From a virus: a DNA stretch of 23,123 nucleotides. This document shows positions 15,115-21,869 of the stretch, in pieces. Location: positions 1 through 23,123 of the IMG/VR virus record IMGVR_UViG_3300042397_000103; one strand, written 5' to 3'. The notes under the pieces were generated by a model. That model was not told the origin of the DNA, ran no database searches, and worked only from the letters and a program-made list of their open reading frames with translations. The first letter of the stretch is position 1. Each line of letters starts with the position of its first letter. The position numbers and the translations under genes were made by a program.

Positions 15115-16361
15115 CGAATGTTGTTCCTAATGTTCCAAGCAATCTCAAACGTCAAGGTGTAATTAATCATTTTGGCGTTCACCTCCTTGAAGTATTCAAC
15201 ACCTCCGTCGGTTGGGTTAGCCGTAAACTCCTGCCCATCGTACAACAAGGATACCTTCTCGCTCATTAAAAGCTCACGGATAACGTCGTCGTAATTCTCG
15301 TCTACCCATCCCGTGTTTACGGTTATCGTTTCTCGGCTGTTGACGTCAAAGTTACGGTATTGCAACTGCTGGGTTACGTCGTAAGGACGTGGCAACTGCG
15401 GCATATAACTTTCCCGTGTGAATCCTCCGCTTCGGGTAGATACCTTGAAGCAAGTTAGGTAATCGCTTACTCCGTATCGGTTAATGAAGGTAACACGTAC
15501 CGGCGTGTACTTGGGTTCGCAAACCAACTCGTAATTGTAATCGGTAGCGTTCTCCTCGTAACCCAATTCGGCAAGTGCTGCACGTAGGCAAGCAAACCCC
15601 TCGCACGTACCGCCGTCGGCTTCTACCCGTGCTTTGTAGTTGACTGCTGCGCTATCGCTAATCAATGAAATCGTGTAATCCTCAATCGGTTCAACACCCA
15701 AGAAAGAATCTACGCTATTCGGGCCAGCGGGAATGTAAACAATCTTTTGGCTTGACTGGGTGCTTGTGTTTGAGAATCCCAGCTCGTCAGATAGCACGTA
15801 AAAATAGTCGGTTCCGTTTACGTTGTACAGAACGCCGTTAAGGTCGGTGTTTGCATCGTACAAGGCGGGCAAGGATTGCTCGTATCCTTCCATTACTTGA
15901 ATGGTGCGGTTGGTGATTAAACCTGCACCCGCAACGATTCCCCCGGATTGCGTCGTAAACGGCAGCCAGCCGTCAGTACATAGGAACGATTGATTGGCCA
16001 CAATTAAACCGGTTGCAGGGGTTCCCGCATCCACATAGTCAGACGATATAGTGAACTTGCACCATACGTCCTCGGTTGTTGCTGTTTCCCAATCGCTAAT
16101 AGCATCGTTCTTTAATACGGTTGTAATCTTCTCACGTATTAACTCGCTGATTTCAAACACGATAGGTTCGTCGTTAATCGAGCTTTTGATTAACGTGTAG
16201 TCCGTCGTTGGGCTTGATGCGCTGCTGCCCTGGAAAATACGCAGGGTAAGCGTAGCATTAACAAGGCCATCGTTAACGGCTGTGCCTTTGGTTAGCGTGA
16301 TAAATATCGGAGACCTTGTAAACTGCAACGAGGTCGGAAAGGCGGCTATTGGTAGTCCCAT
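15111..16361 (-). CDS. Structural tail protein, function unassigned
   Basis: These 416 residues are rich in beta strands and Thr/Tyr/Asn. The first 100 residues (MGLPIAAFPTSLQFTRSPIFIT, LTLRIFQGSSASSPTTDYTLI, IVFEISELIREKI) look like an immunoglobulin-like or beta-sandwich domain. The end (TLTFEIAWNIRNNIR) is a typical tail-protein closing strand. Cysteines near the middle (GGTCEGFACLRAAL) are notable. I associate such proteins with the tail-tip region of Bacteroidota siphoviruses, because they lie between the gp10-like completion protein and the large hub-like protein, and the two large genes overlap by ATGA. No enzyme motif is seen. Distal tail protein is a reasonable guess. Confidence 0.6.
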   Translation of the reverse strand: MGLPIAAFPTSLQFTRSPIFITLTKGTAVNDGLVNATLTLRIFQGSSASSPTTDYTLIKSSINDEPIVFEISELIREKITTVLKNDAISDWETATTEDVWCKFTISSDYVDAGTPATGLIVANQSFLCTDGWLPFTTQSGGIVAGAGLITNRTIQVMEGYEQSLPALYDANTDLNGVLYNVNGTDYFYVLSDELGFSNTSTQSSQKIVYIPAGPNSVDSFLGVEPIEDYTISLISDSAAVNYKARVEADGGTCEGFACLRAALAELGYEENATDYNYELVCEPKYTPVRVTFINRYGVSDYLTCFKVSTRSGGFTRESYMPQLPRPYDVTQQLQYRNFDVNSRETITVNTGWVDENYDDVIRELLMSEKVSLLYDGQEFTANPTDGGVEYFKEVNAKMINYTLTFEIAWNIRNNIR

Positions 16362-16867
16362 TATTTTCTTGTGAATGCTTGGAAGTCATCGGGCGTAAGC
16401 TCAAACGCCTGGACTATTTCTTGTGGTAGTTTCTTGAAGTTTACTTTGAATGGTGCGCTAAAAAAGTAACTCGGCTTGATGCCGTTGTTGTACACCGACT
16501 TTGCTATTGCCCATTGCAAGTTCTTGCGTGGAATGAATCTGCCGTTCTTATCCCGAACACCTTGCAAGCCCTTACGCACTACCCAGTTTGCAAACGCCTT
16601 GGGTGGTGGCATCTTGTTGGTGTATTTGTATGGGGTGTTGAACTTACGCTTTACGCCGCTTACTCCCTTGTCTTGGTACTCGCCATAGTCCTCCATCGAG
16701 AACGTAAGCGAGAACGAGTTAGGGCCAACTGACAAGTCGTAATCCAAAGAATTGTACAGCTCCTTTGTGCTGTTCTTTTTTTTCTTGGTGAGGTTCTGCT
16801 TCGCTTGTTGAATTACACGCTTTGCAAACGTCGTTAATGCGGCTTGTACGAGTTCTTTGCGGCTCAT
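16361..16867 (-). CDS. HK97 gp10-like tail completion / neck protein
   Basis: From the ATG at 16867 the product has 168 residues. Six bases more (a TTG at 16873) is possible, but 16867 gives a TGATG junction with the upstream stop. The pattern is that of the HK97 gp10-like family: an N-terminal basic helix with RVIQQAKQNLTKKKKNSTKEL, a beta strand SFSLTFSMEDYGEYQDKGV, a GVKRKFNTPYKY loop, a KAFANWVVRKGL helix, a long basic arm and a C-terminal ESFFF-like SYFFSAPF strand. Family members lie between the connector and the tail terminator and help join head to tail. The following gene starts at its stop (TAATG). Confidence 0.82.
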   Translation of the reverse strand: MSRKELVQAALTTFAKRVIQQAKQNLTKKKKNSTKELYNSLDYDLSVGPNSFSLTFSMEDYGEYQDKGVSGVKRKFNTPYKYTNKMPPPKAFANWVVRKGLQGVRDKNGRFIPRKNLQWAIAKSVYNNGIKPSYFFSAPFKVNFKKLPQEIVQAFELTPDDFQAFTRK

Positions 16868-17334
16868 CAGCAAATTGATATTTCCGTATTGGGTACAATC
16901 AAGTCAAAGGTCAGGTTCCAACCGGTGAGCAAGTTCTCGAATCGCTCGGTAAACGGTTCGCAAACAATATCGCCTTCGATTTCGTATTTCTCCGTGTATA
17001 ACGTACCACGGCGTAATTGGGATTGCAATCCGTTCAAGATAGCCAAGGTCGTATTCAAAATATCCTGCTGGTTATCCACGCCAAAGAACGGCTCGTTCTG
17101 GTCTCGTATATCCTGCTTGGTCTCATCCACAATATCCATACACAACACCGATACGTTGAATCTTATTACGTGGTCGGCGAATGTTGCTTGGTTAACCATA
17201 ATATGCGCCAACGGGAATATCGTTTGCTTGTTAAGGTCAACGTCAAAAATATCCCCAAAGGTTACAACCTTCACCAACGGGTGCGAGGATAGGTATTCGT
17301 TTATCTTTTCGGTGGCTAAATAAAAACTTCTCAT
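16867..17334 (-). CDS. Putative tail terminator protein
   Basis: The 155-residue protein has an N-terminal helix (FYLATEKINEYLSSHPLVK), then VTFGDIFDVDLNKQTIFPLAHIMV strands and a long helix with ADHVIRFNVSVLCMDIVDETK. A DILNTTLAILNGL helix follows, and a final GWNLTFDLIVPN strand. This alpha-beta plan of about 150 residues matches gpU/gp17-like tail terminators, which cap the tail and contact the head. Adjacency to the gp10-like protein supports this, because the two are normally neighbours. Its ATG overlaps the stop of the -1 frame of the preceding gene as ATGA, which supports the frameshift fusion described there. The assignment rests on length, fold plan and position. Confidence 0.72.
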   Translation of the reverse strand: MRSFYLATEKINEYLSSHPLVKVVTFGDIFDVDLNKQTIFPLAHIMVNQATFADHVIRFNVSVLCMDIVDETKQDIRDQNEPFFGVDNQQDILNTTLAILNGLQSQLRRGTLYTEKYEIEGDIVCEPFTERFENLLTGWNLTFDLIVPNTEISIC

Positions 17335-17576
17335 TTTTTAATCATTGAAATTTCAATATCGTTTTTCTCTTTCTCAAAGGTTAGGTACGTCAGGGCCTGG
17401 TTTATTGGAAGTTTAGTAACGTCTCCAAATTTAAGGACATCTCCTTGAGCAAGCGCATAGATTGATTGATACCATCCCCATCGCTGTCCGAACTGGGCTT
17501 CTCTGGTGTATGGGTTTTCACTTCTTTCTCCAAAGAGCGAAGGGTATGCGCCGCTAATACGTTCCCTAAACGATAA
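17331..17576 (-). CDS. -1 frame extension of the tail assembly chaperone (GT-like C-terminal domain)
   Basis: This -1 reading frame is entered at the nine-T run and stays open for 81 codons (LSFRERISGAYPSLFGERSE at its start), then continues with an aromatic QRWGWYQSIYALAQGDVLKF block and LPINQALTYLTFEKEKNDIE, to TGA 17331-17333. It has no ATG until the last five codons and no start of its own, yet it has normal protein composition and a WGWY-GD-LKF pattern. It ends as an ATGA overlap with the tail terminator ATG at 17334. The fusion with the first 160 residues of the zero frame would be 241 residues. By analogy with lambda gpGT, this C-terminal domain would bind the tail tube protein while the shared part binds the tape measure. 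Confidence 0.85.
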   Translation of the reverse strand, partial: LSFRERISGAYPSLFGERSENPYTREAQFGQRWGWYQSIYALAQGDVLKFGDVTKLPINQALTYLTFEKEKNDIEISMIKK

Positions 17577-18055
17577 AAAAAAACCAGCGCACCAAGCACT
17601 ACCGAAGCGGGCATCTGCTTCATTAGTTCGTCTCGTTCGTCTGTTGCTTCGTATTTCTCAATGTCGTAGCGTTCGCCCTTTTCCTTTACTACCGGACGGT
17701 AGAGTACAGCCATTGCACGGTGCATCGTTGCCCAATCGGATAGGTACGAATCAAGGTCAACAAACTCACCCAATGAAATTTCGTTAAGTGCTGGAATGAA
17801 TCCGTATTTAACTTCGTTGAGTTCAAAGAATTTAGTCAATCCAGGCTTCTCGGATAGGGTCTTGGTTAGCTGTTGCAATACGTTTACCGCATCTACCAAG
17901 CGGACGTTAGGCAGTTCTGAAAATGGAACCCCGCAGAAGATTTCAAGCATCTTCATTTGCTTGAACTCACCCTCACCTTCAATACGAGCAAACCGCTGGT
18001 ATTGTTCGAGCGTGATTTCGTCTAACGAAGTTGGTACTACTAATTTAAGTTCCAT
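17402..18055 (-). CDS. Tail assembly chaperone, zero frame (gpG-like)
   Basis: From the ATG at 18055 this is 217 residues (a TTG at 18070 would add five). The N-terminal part has MELKLVVPTSLDEITLEQYQRF, a series of amphipathic helices, a KYGFIPALNEISLGEFVDLDSYLSDW segment and an RAMAVLYRPV motif. At residues 158-160 (GTT TTT TTT) the gene crosses a slippery nine-T run. The zero-frame remainder is YRLGNVLAAHTLRSLEKEVK, an acidic-polar linker SSDSDGDGINQSM and a final amphipathic helix. The two products, 217 residues and a 241-residue fusion, share the first 160. This matches the G/GT chaperones that keep the tape measure soluble. The gene sits 11 bases after the large terminase. Confidence 0.85.
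   Translation of the reverse strand: MELKLVVPTSLDEITLEQYQRFARIEGEGEFKQMKMLEIFCGVPFSELPNVRLVDAVNVLQQLTKTLSEKPGLTKFFELNEVKYGFIPALNEISLGEFVDLDSYLSDWATMHRAMAVLYRPVVKEKGERYDIEKYEATDERDELMKQMPASVVLGALVFFYRLGNVLAAHTLRSLEKEVKTHTPEKPSSDSDGDGINQSMRLLKEMSLNLETLLNFQ
17541..17583 (-). promoter_or_regulatory. Programmed -1 ribosomal frameshift site: nine-U slippery run with possible stem-loop
   Basis: On the minus strand nine T lie at 17583-17575. In the zero frame they read GTT TTT TTT TAT, so a U UUU UUU heptamer sits in the register needed for -1 slippage. After a seven-base spacer (17574-17568), AGGG (17567-17564) can pair with CCCT (17544-17541), and TAT with ATA inside. This is a bulged stem-loop at the distance usual for stimulatory elements, though not a strong one. 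The slippery run is certain. The stimulatory structure is tentative. Transcriptional slippage at the same run is an alternative route to the same fusion. Confidence 0.85.
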
Positions 18056-18066
18056 AGATAAATAAC

Positions 18067-19227
18067 TCAACGGATAGAATACCTACCGTAGTTTGGTTTA
18101 GAAAGTTTATTGTACACGGCGTAACGTGCCGCATCGAGGGCGTGATTCATTACGTCTATCGGCTTGTTAAGCAGGTTGCCGTTCTTGTCCTCCGTCCATT
18201 TATAGTTTTGAAGCTCTTTAATTAGGTTGTTGCTTCGTGCTGTTGCAAACAACTTATGCCGTTTAAGAATATCAATACCTGCGTTAATTGAATCTTGCCC
18301 CTTGGCTGTTGGCTTTACGTTCCACCCGAATCGGTGCAGTTCCTCGATTGATTTCGGTTCTGCGCTATCCGCAAAGATTTCATCCCTCCGGTCAAGGCCA
18401 AGCGACTGCAAATGGTTGTGCAGGTCTCGGTTTGTCATCCCGGTTCGGTAGAGCAACTCGTCCAAGTAAAGATTGTCCCCGTGTTGGTAGATTGCCACAA
18501 TAGCGGACGGGTCATTTGTAAAACCAAAGTCAAGGCCATAGGAAAGTAGTTTTGCTTCTTGCGGGATTTCGGACGTTCCGAATTGAAAGATTGTTGCTCG
18601 GCTCATACCACGTTCACCCAGGCCGTAGATACGCCAATAGTCTTCGTCCGTGTATTGCAGACGTTCAATCTCGTTTACTATATTTTGGTCAAGGAATGGG
18701 TTATCCTTGTAGGTACTTTGTATGTACGTTACATCGTCTCTTGTAAGCAAGCGGTCGTAAATCCAATGGAAAGATTCTGAAGGGTTGTAGTCTATCCATA
18801 TCTTTCCAGTAGTACGAACCAAGAGCTGAAAGAAGTCCTCCCAAGTCAGTTCGTTTGCTTCGTTGCAGAATAGGTAGTCCCGCCTTGCTCCACGTTTCTT
18901 TTGCGGTTGGTCTAACGAAAGGAACTCAAACAAGTTTCCGTTAAGCGTGTAGGTAAGGTCTGATTTGTTATGCTGCTTTTCGTCGTACAAGTCCATCGCC
19001 TTTACGATTTCCATAAAGTCCCGATAAGCGGTCATTTTAAGCGACGGCAGCGACTTACGCACAATAGATATAACCTTACCCCGTTCTTGCATTGCCAGGA
19101 TAACCAGCATCTGCAATATGGAATAAGTTTTGCCACTTCGTGAGCCACCTTGATTAACTACTATCCGTGTTGGTGCGGTGTAGTTCTTCTCAAAGAGTTC
19201 ACTTGTCTTGACTTCCAGAACGGACAA
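18067..19227 (-). CDS. terL: Terminase large subunit
   Basis: This 386-residue ATPase-nuclease motor of DNA packaging has Walker A GGSRSGKT (27-34), a Walker B-type region RRDYLFCNEANE (115-126), and the coupling segment KIWIDYNPSESFHWIYDRLL (142-161). The linker TYKDNPFLDQNIVNEIERL (172-190) follows. The RNase H-like nuclease has D233 in YGLDFGFTNDP, D287 in DEIFADSAEPKS and D365 in NHALDAARYA. It is like PBSX-family terminases and is on the short side, which is normal for this group. The frame has a stop just upstream and no ATG before codon 40, so translation should start at the TTG at 19227, 29 bases inside the small subunit gene. Confidence 0.95.
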   Translation of the reverse strand: MSVLEVKTSELFEKNYTAPTRIVVNQGGSRSGKTYSILQMLVILAMQERGKVISIVRKSLPSLKMTAYRDFMEIVKAMDLYDEKQHNKSDLTYTLNGNLFEFLSLDQPQKKRGARRDYLFCNEANELTWEDFFQLLVRTTGKIWIDYNPSESFHWIYDRLLTRDDVTYIQSTYKDNPFLDQNIVNEIERLQYTDEDYWRIYGLGERGMSRATIFQFGTSEIPQEAKLLSYGLDFGFTNDPSAIVAIYQHGDNLYLDELLYRTGMTNRDLHNHLQSLGLDRRDEIFADSAEPKSIEELHRFGWNVKPTAKGQDSINAGIDILKRHKLFATARSNNLIKELQNYKWTEDKNGNLLNKPIDVMNHALDAARYAVYNKLSKPNYGRYSIR

Positions 19228-19513
19228 TCTCTACCTTAATTGAAGTTAGTTCCTCTGCTACCTCGTGCGAGTTCTCTACCCGTGCCAGCTTTGGAGTTGT
19301 ATACTCCGCCATCTTGTTTAAGATATCGAGTGCTGCTTTTGGGTCTTCTGCTGCTACGTCAGATAACCAAATGGTCATATTCTCCAAGTTATCCTCAATG
19401 AGCTTTTGGAACGCTTCTCGGATTTTGCCTGTTGATTTGTTAGGAACTCCAGCGGGTCTACCATTGGGGTTGCCTGATACGCCTTTAACAAGATTGGGAT
19501 TACCTCTTGGCAT
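19199..19513 (-). CDS. terS: Probable terminase small subunit (DUF5681-like N-terminal motif)
   Basis: The 104-residue protein starts MPRGNPNLVKGVSGNPNGRP, the Gly-Asn-Pro-Asn-Gly-Arg-Pro motif of DUF5681-type proteins found next to terminase genes. A basic helical segment (KIREAFQKLIEDNLENMTIWL) and a Lys/Ala helix (DPKAALDILNKMAEYTTPKLA) follow, then a short Val/Ser-rich end. Small, helical and directly upstream of the large subunit, it is the expected DNA-recognising partner. The large subunit starts inside its last 29 bases, so translation is likely coupled. It is shorter than many small subunits, and the DNA-binding part is inferred, not proven. The ATG at 19513 lies beyond a perfect 15-base palindrome. 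Confidence 0.78.
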   Translation of the reverse strand: MPRGNPNLVKGVSGNPNGRPAGVPNKSTGKIREAFQKLIEDNLENMTIWLSDVAAEDPKAALDILNKMAEYTTPKLARVENSHEVAEELTSIKVEIVRSGSQDK

Positions 19514-19523
19514 TTTGTATTAT

Positions 19524-19538
19524 TTAGAATTATTCTAA
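19524..19538. repeat. Perfect 15-base palindrome between glycosyltransferase and small terminase
   Basis: TTAGAAT (19524-19530), a single central T, then ATTCTAA (19532-19538) form an exact inverted repeat that fills most of the 25-base gap. It is A+T-rich and followed on the minus strand by a short A-rich run, not a T-run. It is therefore weak as a terminator and could be an operator or a chance repeat. Confidence 0.5.
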
Positions 19539-20510
19539 TTAACTCAATTTCTGCAAACGCTCCAACCGCAAGTCGTTAAAGTCGTGAATGTTAAAGTTGG
19601 TGGTCATATCCTCGTGCAGGGTCAAGGCAATATCCCCGGCTTTGTTTGGGTTCTCGTGTAGGTATTTAATTGCCTTATTCCAATCGCCGTTATGCTTTAC
19701 AGCGATGCAGTTCTTATCCGTTAGGTGTTGTGAGTATGGTGCAACATCACTTACAATTAACGCACAACCAGCAAAGCCTGCTTCTACCATTTTTAGGTTG
19801 GACTTACAGCGATTGAACTCACTTGGCAGTAATGGAGCCAATGCAACGTCAAACGCTTGGTATAACTTTCCGTATTCCTCTGGGGATTGTGTTTGTAATG
19901 CGAATCTTGCTTTTGCAGCTTCGGGGTATCCACCAAGGTCGGCAACATAGGATTCGTAAGGTGAAAGGTCTATCTTGTTTTGGATAAGGTCTGGAAGGTG
20001 GGATATACCTGCCACGTAACCAAAGCGCACCTCGTCAGATTCTTGACGGGTTATTTGCCATTGCGGGTCTGCGGGGTCTAATCCGTTTGGAATGATATGC
20101 ACGTTACGGTTTACCTTCTTAATCTTATCGGCTAAATACTTTTGGGTAGTCCATACCTCGTCTGCGAAGTACATTGAGTTTACTATCCTCCCTGATAAGT
20201 TTGCTTTGTCGTATGTTGCTTTTGAAGGGTGGTCTAATGCCAAGTGCCACCAATCGTCGTTATCAATTATAACCTTCTTTCCGGTTGCCTTGCAGATAGC
20301 AAAAAAGTTAGCAAAGGATTCACCGGAGAACGGAAGCGCACGGGAAAATATAACGTGGGTAACGTCCTCCCAATCGGCTTCGGGTATTGGCTGTTTGTAG
20401 TTGAGTATCTGAAAATCTAAAAGCCCTTTCTCCTTTAACAGAGTGAAGGGCTTGTAAATCCGGTGGTACACCACTCCGGAGTTTTGGTCTCCAAGGCAAA
20501 GGACTTTCAT
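19539..20510 (-). CDS. Glycosyltransferase, GT-B-like (GT4-type)
   Basis: The 323-residue protein begins MKVLCLGDQNSGVVYHRIYKPFTLLKEKG, a Rossmann-type start. The first half has KKVIIDNDDWWHLALDHPS (78-96) and DEVWTTQKYLADKI. The hinge has HIIPNGLDP (138-146). The second half has RFGYVAGISHLPDL (162-175) and the donor-binding-like MVEAGFAGCALIVSDVAPYS (about 243-262). This matches the two-domain GT-B plan. The usual EX7E motif is only loosely present, so the donor cannot be named. The gene is coupled by a 4-base overlap to a GT-A-type transferase upstream and precedes the terminase, suggesting the two act together on DNA, virion or host glycan. Confidence 0.8.
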   Translation of the reverse strand: MKVLCLGDQNSGVVYHRIYKPFTLLKEKGLLDFQILNYKQPIPEADWEDVTHVIFSRALPFSGESFANFFAICKATGKKVIIDNDDWWHLALDHPSKATYDKANLSGRIVNSMYFADEVWTTQKYLADKIKKVNRNVHIIPNGLDPADPQWQITRQESDEVRFGYVAGISHLPDLIQNKIDLSPYESYVADLGGYPEAAKARFALQTQSPEEYGKLYQAFDVALAPLLPSEFNRCKSNLKMVEAGFAGCALIVSDVAPYSQHLTDKNCIAVKHNGDWNKAIKYLHENPNKAGDIALTLHEDMTTNFNIHDFNDLRLERLQKLS

Positions 20511-21037
20511 TTCAAATAGTTATAGTAACAAAGATAAGCATCGAGCGTCTTGGTATTCCATTTAGCCATCTGTTGAGCAAACAATCCATCTGCTTCGTAT
20601 TCGTTTCCGAATCTTACTTCCCCTATTGCATCGCAACGTACCATAAACGAGGCGGTATCTATTGTGCCTACTCTTGGTTCTTTGGTTGGGTGTAATCTTG
20701 GTTGGCCATTCTTGAATACCTGCCCCCAAGTGATAAACGGATAGGATTCGTTTTTAACGGCTTCGTACCAATCCGGGTGGATTATATTGTCATCGTCGAG
20801 AAAGTATATGTAATCGCTTCTTTTGGCCTTTAGAGCCAATATAAACTCCATACCGACGTTTCGTAGTGGATGACCCCAACTACCGGATACGTTTGGGCGT
20901 AGGTAAGTAATTCCGTTTGGGAACTCGCCTGTTGCTTTCTCGTCAACGACTACCGTCCAACTGCAATCCTCCGGGATGGTTTGTTTGATTGTTGTTAAGT
21001 TCCCAGGGCGGGAACACGGTGTAATGATGTGAATCAT
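20507..21037 (-). CDS. Glycosyltransferase, GT-A-like (family 2-type)
   Basis: The 176-residue protein begins MIHIITPCSRPGNLTTIKQTIP, the nucleotide-binding start of GT-A transferases. It has SGSWGHPLRNVGMEFILALK (51-70) and the metal-binding DDD motif in YIYFLDDDNIIHPDWYEA (D81-D83). A later DTASFMVRCDAIGEVRFGNEYEADGLF segment fits the acceptor side, with EAD as a possible catalytic acid. It is shorter than most family 2 enzymes and has no membrane segment. ATGA overlaps tie it to the HNH gene upstream and to the GT-B-type gene downstream. A pair of different folds acting in sequence would transfer two sugars. The acceptor is unknown. Confidence 0.8.
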   Translation of the reverse strand: MIHIITPCSRPGNLTTIKQTIPEDCSWTVVVDEKATGEFPNGITYLRPNVSGSWGHPLRNVGMEFILALKAKRSDYIYFLDDDNIIHPDWYEAVKNESYPFITWGQVFKNGQPRLHPTKEPRVGTIDTASFMVRCDAIGEVRFGNEYEADGLFAQQMAKWNTKTLDAYLCYYNYLK

Positions 21038-21288
21038 TTGTTGAGCTTTTTTAGGTGTACGGCTTTTAGGAAATCTTTTGACAATTCAACACCAAAGTCT
21101 GCTTCGTGGTGACATTCCCGGCACAAGGCCATTAAGTTCTCTGGCGTATCTAAAAGTTTACTACCGCCCATACCTCTCGGTTCGATATGGTGAATATCTA
21201 CCGCACGGCGATTGCACACCTCGCAAGGAATAAACTCGACTGGGGATAACCCCATTGCCTTTAAGTAAACTTTAGTGTGATTCTTCAT
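21034..21288 (-). CDS. Small HNH endonuclease
   Basis: From the ATG at 21288 the product has 84 residues. An earlier ATG at 21318 adds ten residues but overlaps the preceding gene by 47 bases, and MKNHTKVYLKAMGL is a natural start. The zinc-binding HNH core is complete: C22xxC25, H33 and H34 in DIHHIEPRGMGG, N51 in TPENLMALC, and C56xxC59-H60. Small HNH proteins upstream of the terminase are common in tailed phages and in some systems (HK97) are needed with the large terminase for specific cutting at cos. A cos-type packaging role is therefore possible, although two glycosyltransferases separate it from the terminase here. Confidence 0.88.
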   Translation of the reverse strand: MKNHTKVYLKAMGLSPVEFIPCEVCNRRAVDIHHIEPRGMGGSKLLDTPENLMALCRECHHEADFGVELSKDFLKAVHLKKLNK

Positions 21289-21511
21289 AATGTTCTCCCG
21301 TGTTTCCGTTTTGGCCAATGATATTCATTCGCTTATTCAATTCCTCTTCCTCGTCTTGCCAGCGTGCGTGGTTAGCGCATACGGACTTTTTAGCAAGATT
21401 CTTGTCAACAAACCGAACCCACATCTTTGCGGCTACCGCTTGGCGTTGGGGTTTGAATGGATAGGTGCTGCGTAAACGAGCCATTGCTATCCGCATAAAT
21501 TGTTCTTTCAT
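21272..21511 (-). CDS. 79-residue basic protein, function unknown
   Basis: The protein begins MKEQFMRIAMARLRSTYPFKPQRQAVAAKMWVRFVDKNLAKKSVCANHARWQDEEEEL (about 60 residues summarised) and ends polar. It is Arg/Lys-rich in the first half and acidic in the second, with no membrane helix. The start codon overlaps the preceding gene by ATGA. It overlaps the HNH gene by 17 bases, so all four genes from 21869 to 21034 are coupled. I do not recognise a family. A small nucleic-acid-binding or regulatory protein would suit the composition and the position, but there is no motif for this. Confidence 0.6.
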   Translation of the reverse strand: MKEQFMRIAMARLRSTYPFKPQRQAVAAKMWVRFVDKNLAKKSVCANHARWQDEEEELNKRMNIIGQNGNTGEHYEESH

Positions 21512-21654
21512 TTTTTGAAATAGTTTTTTATTGTGATTTCAATCTCACTCAATCTTTGCTCCGCTGATAGGCCGCTATTCTCCGAATCTATGATTTGACC
21601 GATTTCATCAAGCAAATGATAAAGTGCCATCAACTCTTGGATTTGTGTTTTCAT
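21508..21654 (-). CDS. 48-residue helical protein, function unknown
   Basis: The ATG at 21654 overlaps the preceding stop as ATGA, and the TGA at 21508-21510 overlaps the next ATG as ATGA. The protein reads MKTQIQELMALYHLLDEIGQ at its start, then IIDSENSGLSAEQRLSEIE and a basic ITIKNYFKK end. It is entirely helical and amphipathic, with no cysteines or membrane segment. The double overlaps and helical composition support it as a real gene. The role is unknown. Small helical phage proteins often bind host proteins or regulate early functions. Confidence 0.75.
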   Translation of the reverse strand: MKTQIQELMALYHLLDEIGQIIDSENSGLSAEQRLSEIEITIKNYFKK

Positions 21655-21869
21655 TCGATGTCAAGGTTGTTTGCTCGCAAGTAGTTGTGCAGGTCTTTTC
21701 TTATCCTCTCGTAACACTTGTGTTCGCAGTCCGTCAAGGTTTCATACTTCAACTTACCTCGCAGGTCTTGGTCAATCTTCCAAAGTACGTGCTTAAACAT
21801 TCCTCCGTTGACGGCTTCCATAAATTCGGGTTCCTCGTCAGGGAGCGTGAACTCCAATACGGCTTTCAT
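21651..21869 (-). CDS. 72-residue conserved-type phage protein, function unknown
   Basis: The protein begins MKAVLEFTLPDEEPEFMEAVNGG and continues with FKHVLWKIDQDLRGKLKYE and a Cys-containing CEHKCYERIRKDLHNYLRANN end. I recall this plan (short beta strand LEFTLPEE, helix with A-NG, LW-iD--LR-KLKYE, then ...R--L---L) as a common small protein of many tailed phages, but with no known function. It lies in the chain of four-base overlaps from 22081 to 21034. The ATG at 21869 overlaps the upstream stop as ATGA. There is no signal or membrane segment, so it is likely cytoplasmic. Confidence 0.72.
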   Translation of the reverse strand: MKAVLEFTLPDEEPEFMEAVNGGMFKHVLWKIDQDLRGKLKYETLTDCEHKCYERIRKDLHNYLRANNLDIE

